From Gammaproteobacteria bacterium (GTDB lineage Bacteria; Pseudomonadota; Gammaproteobacteria; SZUA-229): DNA of 9,336 bases. Shown piece after piece: positions 4,891 through 9,336 of the stretch. Where the stretch lies: positions 1 through 9,336 of the forward strand of contig JARFQK010000098.1 of assembly GCA_029287815.1 (NCBI GenBank), written 5' to 3'. The translations under genes and the position numbers were made by a program. How positions within the stretch are numbered: the stretch's first letter is position 1; every line of letters begins with the position of its first letter. The notes beneath the pieces are model-generated. The model did no database searches. It saw only the letters and a list, made by a program, of their open reading frames with translations, and was not told the origin of the DNA.

Positions 4891-7800
4891 CGCTAAGAGC
4901 GACAGAGCCAGACTGCCGTTGTATGCAGAACTCCACTGTATATCGAACTACAGCTTTTTACGCGGCGCGTCATTCCCCGAAGAACTGATCGAGCGTGCCG
5001 CCCGTCTGGGCTATCGTGCTTTGGCTATTACCGACGAGTGCTCACTGTCTGGCGTGGTCCGCGCTCATATCGCTGCAAAAGAACATAACATCCAGTTGAT
5101 TATCGGTAGTGAGTTTGCGTTACAGGACGGTGTGCGTTTCGTATTGTTCGCCACCGACCGTGCCAGCTATGGCTATTTATCCCGCTTGATCACCGTTGCG
5201 CGTCGCCAGGCTAAAAAAGGAGGCTACTACCTGACACGGAAGATAGTCGAGCAACATCATCCTGAGGGTTGTCTTGCTTTATGGTTGCCCGAATTCAAAG
5301 ACGCCGAGTGCAAGCAAGCTATCGATGATGAACCCTTGCAATGGCTAGTCAAACGTTTCCCGCAGCACTGCTGGATCGCCGTCGAGTTGTTGCTAAGCGG
5401 TGATGATCACCAGCGGTTGCAGACCCTGCTTACATTGGGCGAAACACACCATGTGCCTTTAGTTGCCTGTGGCGATGTGCATATGCACCGGCGCAACCGT
5501 CGTGCTTTGCAAGATACCTTGACAGCTATACGTCTCGGAAAACCGTTGGCGCAACTGGGTTATGAACTGTTTCCCAATGGCGAACGCTGTCTACGCTCCC
5601 GGCAGCGTTTGCAGAAGATCTACCCGCGGTTGCTGCTGGAAGAAACTGTGCGTATTGCCGAACGTTGTCGGTTCTCGTTGGATGAATTGCGTTACGAATA
5701 TCCCAAAGAACTCGTGCCGAACGGCTACACGCCGCAAACCTGGTTGCGAGCACTCACCGAACGCGGCATGCAACGACGTTGGCCTGAAGGAACACCGGAT
5801 AAAGTGAAGAAGGCGGTCGAGCATGAGCTGGCATTGGTCGATGAAATGGTTTACGCACCCTACTTTTTGACCGTGCACGATATTGTGCAATATGCCAGGG
5901 GCGCAGGTATCTTATGTCAGGGCCGCGGTTCGGCGGCTAACTCGGCGATCTGTTATTGCCTGGGCATCACCGAAGTGGACCCGGATCGTATGCAATTGTT
6001 GTTTGAGCGTTTTATTTCCAGGGAGCGCAACGAACCGCCGGATATCGATGTCGACTTCGAGCACGAACGCCGCGAAGAAGTGATCCAGTACATCTACCGG
6101 AAGTATGGTCGTGAACGAGCCGCGTTGGCTGCAACGGTCATTACCTACCGCGCTCGCAGCGCCGTGCGCGATGTCGGCAAGGCCATCGGAATGAGCCTGG
6201 ATCAGGTGGATCGTCTCGCCAAGTCTATTTTTTGGTGGCACCGCGTAGACGTCATTCAGCAACAGCTGCAGGAAAACGGCTTCTCATTACACAATCCGTT
6301 GATCAAGCGCTTAGTGATACTGGTCCGACAAATTCTTGGTTTTCCACGCCATTTATCCCAACACGTCGGTGGCTTTGTGATTAGCCAGGGCAAACTTTCG
6401 CACCTGGTGCCGATCGAGAATGCTTCGATGGCGGAGCGCACGGTGATTCAGTGGGAGAAGGACGATCTGGAAGCACTGGGACTGCTCAAGATCGACATTC
6501 TGGCGCTGGGCATGTTGAGCGCTATTCGCAAGACACTTGGCTATGTGAGTGCTTATACCAGACAAAGCATCACGCTGGCTGACATCCCGCCGGAAGATCC
6601 TGCGGTATACCGGATGATCCAGCAGGCCGACACTGTCGGTGTGTTTCAAATCGAATCGCGGGCACAAATGTCGATGCTGCCGCGCCTGAAACCGCGTAAC
6701 TATTACGATCTGGTGATCGAAATCGCGATTATTCGTCCCGGGCCGATACAGGGCAACATGGTGCATCCTTATCTGCGTCGCCGCAGTGGTGAAGAGACGG
6801 TTGCTTATCCCAGCGAGGCTGTCAGAGCTGTATTGAGCCGCACCCTGGGCGTGCCCATTTTTCAGGAACAGGTGATGCAGTTGGCCATGGTCGCGGCAGG
6901 TTTCAGCGCCGGGGAGGCCGACCAGCTACGCCGTAGTATGGCAGCCTGGAAACGCCGGGGTGGTCTGGAGCAGTTTGAGGGGAGATTGCTGCAAGGGATG
7001 AAAGCGCGTGGTTATTCCGAGCAATTCGCACAACAGATTTTCAACCAGATCAAGGGCTTTGGCGAATACGGCTTCCCCGAATCCCACTCCGCCAGTTTTG
7101 CTTTGCTGGCTTATGCCTCGTCATGGCTGAAGTGCTATCACCAGGCCGCTTTCACCTGTGCCGTACTCAACAGCCAGCCGATGGGTTTTTACGCGCCGGC
7201 GCAACTTGTCGCCGATGCACGCAGACACGGTGTGCAGGTGCTGCCGGTGGATGTCAAAGTCAGTGAGTATGATTCAACACTGGAATTTGCGGATAATCAG
7301 AGCTTGTCAGACATGGCAAACACGAAGCCATCGCTTCGTCTCGGGCTTCGCTTGATCAAAGGTCTTTCCTCGACCGGCATCGGCAATATCATTCGAGCCC
7401 GTGAACAGCGATCTTTCACCAGCGTACAGGACCTCGCAACACGTGCACAACTGAACAGAAAAGACATGGAATGTTTGGCTGCCGCCAATGCACTCAAATC
7501 ACTCAGCGGCGATCGTCACCGTGCCTACTGGCAAGTCGCCGGTATCGAAAACAGCATCCCTGTTTTCGAGACGCCAAGGTTCACCGAAGGCGATGTGATG
7601 TTACCCAAGCCCAGTGAAGGACAGAATATCGTTGCCGATTATGCAACCACAGGCTTGACGCTGGGTCGTCATCCATTGGCCTTGTTAAGGGATCGTTTAT
7701 GCAGGCGTCGGATACGCAAGGCAGAGGAGCTGTGGGAGCTGAATAATGGTAGCAAAGTAACGACGGCGGGACTGGTCATCTGTCGTCAACGCCCCGGCTC

Positions 7801-8032
7801 AGCCGGTAACGTCGTCTTTGTGACACTCGAAGATGAGACCGGCCAAACCAACGTCGTGGTGTGGCCTCAGTTGGCCGAGAGCCAGGCCAGGGAGCTGGTC
7901 AAAGCGCGCCTGCTTGCCGTGCAGGGTAAGGTTCAACATGAGGACGGTGTGTTGCATGTGATCGCATCCAGATTGGAAGATCTCAGCCAATGGCTCGGAA
8001 CCCTCACGACCCATTCACGAGATTTCTGTTAG
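4874..8032 (+). CDS. dnaE2: DnaE2 (ImuC) error-prone C-family DNA polymerase
   Basis: This is the catalytic subunit of the SOS mutasome, a C-family (Pol III alpha-like) polymerase for lesion bypass. The ATG at 4874 (GGTGG at 4862-4866 upstream) yields 1052 residues, normal for the family. The frame stays open further upstream to 4781 and beyond, but that is inside imuB and not conserved. The PHP domain starts YAELHCISNYSFLRGAS (17-33), with AITDECSLSGV and ACGDVHMHRR following; its first metal ligands are partly replaced, as in DnaE2 proteins. The polymerase core has GRGSAANSA (350-358), the catalytic pair D392/D394 in PDIDVDFEHERR, and the third Asp D541 in LLKIDILALGML. HVGGFVIS (497-504), GVFQIESRAQMSMLPRLKP and YGFPESHSASFALLAYAS are further signatures. 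Helix-hairpin-helix sequence is near 840-890 and an OB fold (VTTAGLVICRQRPG onward) starts near 962. The C-terminus SRDFC is DnaE2-like. All catalytic residues are present, so it should be active. Confidence 0.97.
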   Translation: MGCSHDAKSDRARLPLYAELHCISNYSFLRGASFPEELIERAARLGYRALAITDECSLSGVVRAHIAAKEHNIQLIIGSEFALQDGVRFVLFATDRASYGYLSRLITVARRQAKKGGYYLTRKIVEQHHPEGCLALWLPEFKDAECKQAIDDEPLQWLVKRFPQHCWIAVELLLSGDDHQRLQTLLTLGETHHVPLVACGDVHMHRRNRRALQDTLTAIRLGKPLAQLGYELFPNGERCLRSRQRLQKIYPRLLLEETVRIAERCRFSLDELRYEYPKELVPNGYTPQTWLRALTERGMQRRWPEGTPDKVKKAVEHELALVDEMVYAPYFLTVHDIVQYARGAGILCQGRGSAANSAICYCLGITEVDPDRMQLLFERFISRERNEPPDIDVDFEHERREEVIQYIYRKYGRERAALAATVITYRARSAVRDVGKAIGMSLDQVDRLAKSIFWWHRVDVIQQQLQENGFSLHNPLIKRLVILVRQILGFPRHLSQHVGGFVISQGKLSHLVPIENASMAERTVIQWEKDDLEALGLLKIDILALGMLSAIRKTLGYVSAYTRQSITLADIPPEDPAVYRMIQQADTVGVFQIESRAQMSMLPRLKPRNYYDLVIEIAIIRPGPIQGNMVHPYLRRRSGEETVAYPSEAVRAVLSRTLGVPIFQEQVMQLAMVAAGFSAGEADQLRRSMAAWKRRGGLEQFEGRLLQGMKARGYSEQFAQQIFNQIKGFGEYGFPESHSASFALLAYASSWLKCYHQAAFTCAVLNSQPMGFYAPAQLVADARRHGVQVLPVDVKVSEYDSTLEFADNQSLSDMANTKPSLRLGLRLIKGLSSTGIGNIIRAREQRSFTSVQDLATRAQLNRKDMECLAAANALKSLSGDRHRAYWQVAGIENSIPVFETPRFTEGDVMLPKPSEGQNIVADYATTGLTLGRHPLALLRDRLCRRRIRKAEELWELNNGSKVTTAGLVICRQRPGSAGNVVFVTLEDETGQTNVVVWPQLAESQARELVKARLLAVQGKVQHEDGVLHVIASRLEDLSQWLGTLTTHSRDFC

Positions 8033-8036
8033 TTTC

Positions 8037-8088
8037 AGGGTCAGAGAGCAATTGTTTCTAATATTAGAAACAATTGCTCTCTGACCCT
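8037..8088. repeat. perfect 52-bp palindrome (2 x 26 bp, no spacer)
   Basis: The left arm (8037-8062), beginning AGGGTCAGAGAGCAATTG, is the exact reverse complement of the right arm (8063-8088), which ends CAATTGCTCTCTGACCCT. The centre is CTAATATTAG. It starts 4 nt after the dnaE2 stop. A transcript could form a 20-plus-bp hairpin, so it may end or stabilise the operon mRNA. However, no T-run follows on either side, which argues against a classic Rho-independent terminator. Length, perfection and the GGGTCAGAG ends look more like a mobile palindromic element (REP/MITE type, possibly of the kind moved by REP-associated tyrosine transposases). No second copy is visible in the window. Confidence 0.9.
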
Positions 8089-8108
8089 AGTTCTGGGAAG
8101 ATCGATAG

Positions 8109-9336
8109 ATGGCAGTAATTCAGGCTCTGGTCGGGGTTGTGGTATTCATTACCGCTGCGTGGTTGATTGGTGGGCGCAAAGCTTTTGACAAGCGAATCGT
8201 GCTCGGCGGATTAGGGCTGCAGTTGCTGTTTGTCGTTTTGTTTCTAAAAGTGCCGCTTGCAAACCAGGCTCTGGCGGCCTTGAATCAGCTTGTCATGCTG
8301 CTGGATCAGGCGACAACGGCCGGCACGTCTTTCGTATTCGGTTATCTGGGCGGAGGAGAATTGCCTTTTGAGGCGACCAGGCCGGATAGTGTCTTCATTC
8401 TTGCATTCAAAGCCTTGCCATTGGTCATCGTGGTCAGTGCATTGTCGGCGTTGTTTTTCTACTGGCGAATTCTACCGTGGATCATCGGTATTTTTTCGAC
8501 CCTGCTGAATAAGAGTATGGGCATCAGTGGGCCACTCGGTCTGGGTGCCGCTGCGAATATCTTTGTTGGCATGGTTGAGGCGCCATTGCTGGTGCGTCCG
8601 TACATTATGCGCTTGAGTCGAGGCGAGCTGTTTGCGTTGATGACTTCCGGCATGGCGACGATTGCCGGAACCATGATGGTGCTCTACGCGAGCGTACTGA
8701 CGCCGGTCAGAGCCGATGCGTTGACACATATTCTTGCCGCTTCGGTGATGAGTATTCCGGCTGCATTAATGATTGCTGCGATCATGATTCCTTTCCATGA
8801 CGATAGTGCGGAGCAGTTGACTGAAATCCGGAGCGAGGATCAAGGTGCGTTCGATGCGATAACGCGCGGTGCCCTCGACGGCGTGAGACTGCTCATCAAT
8901 ATTCTGGCCATGCTGATCGTGTTTGTCGCGCTAGTCGCACTGCTAAATATGTTGCTGGCGCTGTTGCCTGATGTTGCGGGCTCTCCGCTGACGCTGCAGA
9001 GGCTGCTTGGTTATGTGTTTGCACCGCTGGTGTGGCTGATGGGTATTCCTGCAGAGGAAGCACTTTTTGCCGGTTCGTTGATGGGGACGAAGACGGTGCT
9101 GAATGAGTTTCTCGCGTACTTAACGCTAATCTCTGCGCCTGAGGGCGCGCTGTCCGAACGGAGCGAAATCATCATGATCTATGCCATGTGTGGTTTCGCT
9201 AATTTTGGTAGTCTGGGCATTATGATAGGCGGAATCGGTACCATGGCACCTGAACGGCGCGCGGAGGTTGCTGAACTCGGCTTGCTTTCCATCGTAGGCG
9301 GTACCTTTGCTACGATGTTAACAGGTACTGTGGTCG
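8109..9336 (+). CDS. NupC-like concentrative nucleoside transporter (CNT family), 3' end outside the window
   Basis: The open frame from the ATG at 8109 (GGGAAG at 8095-8100, 8 nt before) runs to the window edge with 409 residues, close to the usual length of bacterial CNTs (about 400-425), so only a short tail should be missing. CNTs are inner-membrane ion-coupled nucleoside importers. The N-terminal hydrophobic helices (MAVIQALVGVVVFITAAWLI) are followed by the first re-entrant hairpin, GPLGLGAAANIFVG then MVEAPLLVRPY (141-165). The second half has GIPAEEALFAGSLMGTKTVL (312-331), NEF (332-334) and CGFANFGSLGIMIGGIG (361-377), then PERRAEVAELGL. Residues matching ribose contacts of the Vibrio cholerae CNT (Glu, Asn, Ser) appear conserved as E333, N365 and S368, while the nucleobase-side Gln-Thr is Met155-Val156. 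No functional link to the SOS operon is evident. No promoter is seen in the short gap, which the palindrome mostly fills. Confidence 0.92.
   Translation, partial: MAVIQALVGVVVFITAAWLIGGRKAFDKRIVLGGLGLQLLFVVLFLKVPLANQALAALNQLVMLLDQATTAGTSFVFGYLGGGELPFEATRPDSVFILAFKALPLVIVVSALSALFFYWRILPWIIGIFSTLLNKSMGISGPLGLGAAANIFVGMVEAPLLVRPYIMRLSRGELFALMTSGMATIAGTMMVLYASVLTPVRADALTHILAASVMSIPAALMIAAIMIPFHDDSAEQLTEIRSEDQGAFDAITRGALDGVRLLINILAMLIVFVALVALLNMLLALLPDVAGSPLTLQRLLGYVFAPLVWLMGIPAEEALFAGSLMGTKTVLNEFLAYLTLISAPEGALSERSEIIMIYAMCGFANFGSLGIMIGGIGTMAPERRAEVAELGLLSIVGGTFATMLTGTVV

Larger units (their letters stand above)
1769..8032 (+). other. SOS mutagenesis operon: lexA - small ORF - imuA - imuB - dnaE2
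   Basis: Five co-directional genes follow a single recognisable promoter. The gaps are 33, 10 and 18 nt, then a 17-nt overlap. No further promoter or terminator is visible between them, so a single LexA-controlled transcript is the simplest reading. The order lexA-imuA-imuB-dnaE2 is an established bacterial cassette; the inserted small ORF is the departure from it. Confidence 0.85.

Noticed and set aside
5526..6766. Open frames on the minus strand and in other frames within dnaE2
   Set aside because: They lie opposite or across a well-conserved polymerase gene, have no family resemblance or ribosome site I can see, and are shadows of it.

Overview
The window looks like chromosomal DNA of a gammaproteobacterium of moderate GC content. 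This rests on a LexA of the E. coli type, CTG-N10-CAG-like operators in front of it, and a lexA-imuA-imuB-dnaE2 damage-mutagenesis operon of the kind known from pseudomonads and xanthomonads. The genus cannot be fixed from the sequence. All genes seen lie on the plus strand.

Left part (1-1739): three apparently unrelated genes. The first is the 3' end of a GC-rich gene with a bacterial SH3 domain and a conserved C-terminal module. The second is a small DUF2007-type protein with a C-terminal membrane anchor. The third is a flavodoxin-fold NAD(P)H:quinone oxidoreductase. The gaps between them are 109 and 132 nt. I see no mobile-element machinery or integron recombination sites there.

Central part (1769-8032): an SOS mutagenesis operon. 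A good sigma70-type promoter (TTGATA-17-TATACT) carries two near-repeat LexA operators, one over the -10 and one just downstream of the expected transcript start. It is followed by lexA, a 62-residue unrecognised ORF, imuA, imuB and dnaE2 (imuC), with spacings from +33 nt to a 17-nt overlap. After DNA damage, RecA-stimulated self-cleavage of LexA would release the promoter. ImuA, ImuB (a catalytically dead Y-family protein that acts as clamp adaptor) and DnaE2 (the polymerase) would then form the translesion mutasome. The small ORF carries a QMTLF segment that fits the beta-clamp-binding consensus and is the least explained part of the window.

Right part (8033-9336): a perfect 52-bp palindrome starts 4 nt after the dnaE2 stop and ends 20 nt before a CNT-family (NupC-like) nucleoside transporter, which runs off the window. 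The transporter keeps the ribose-side CNT residues but has Met-Val where characterised members have Gln-Thr at the nucleobase site.
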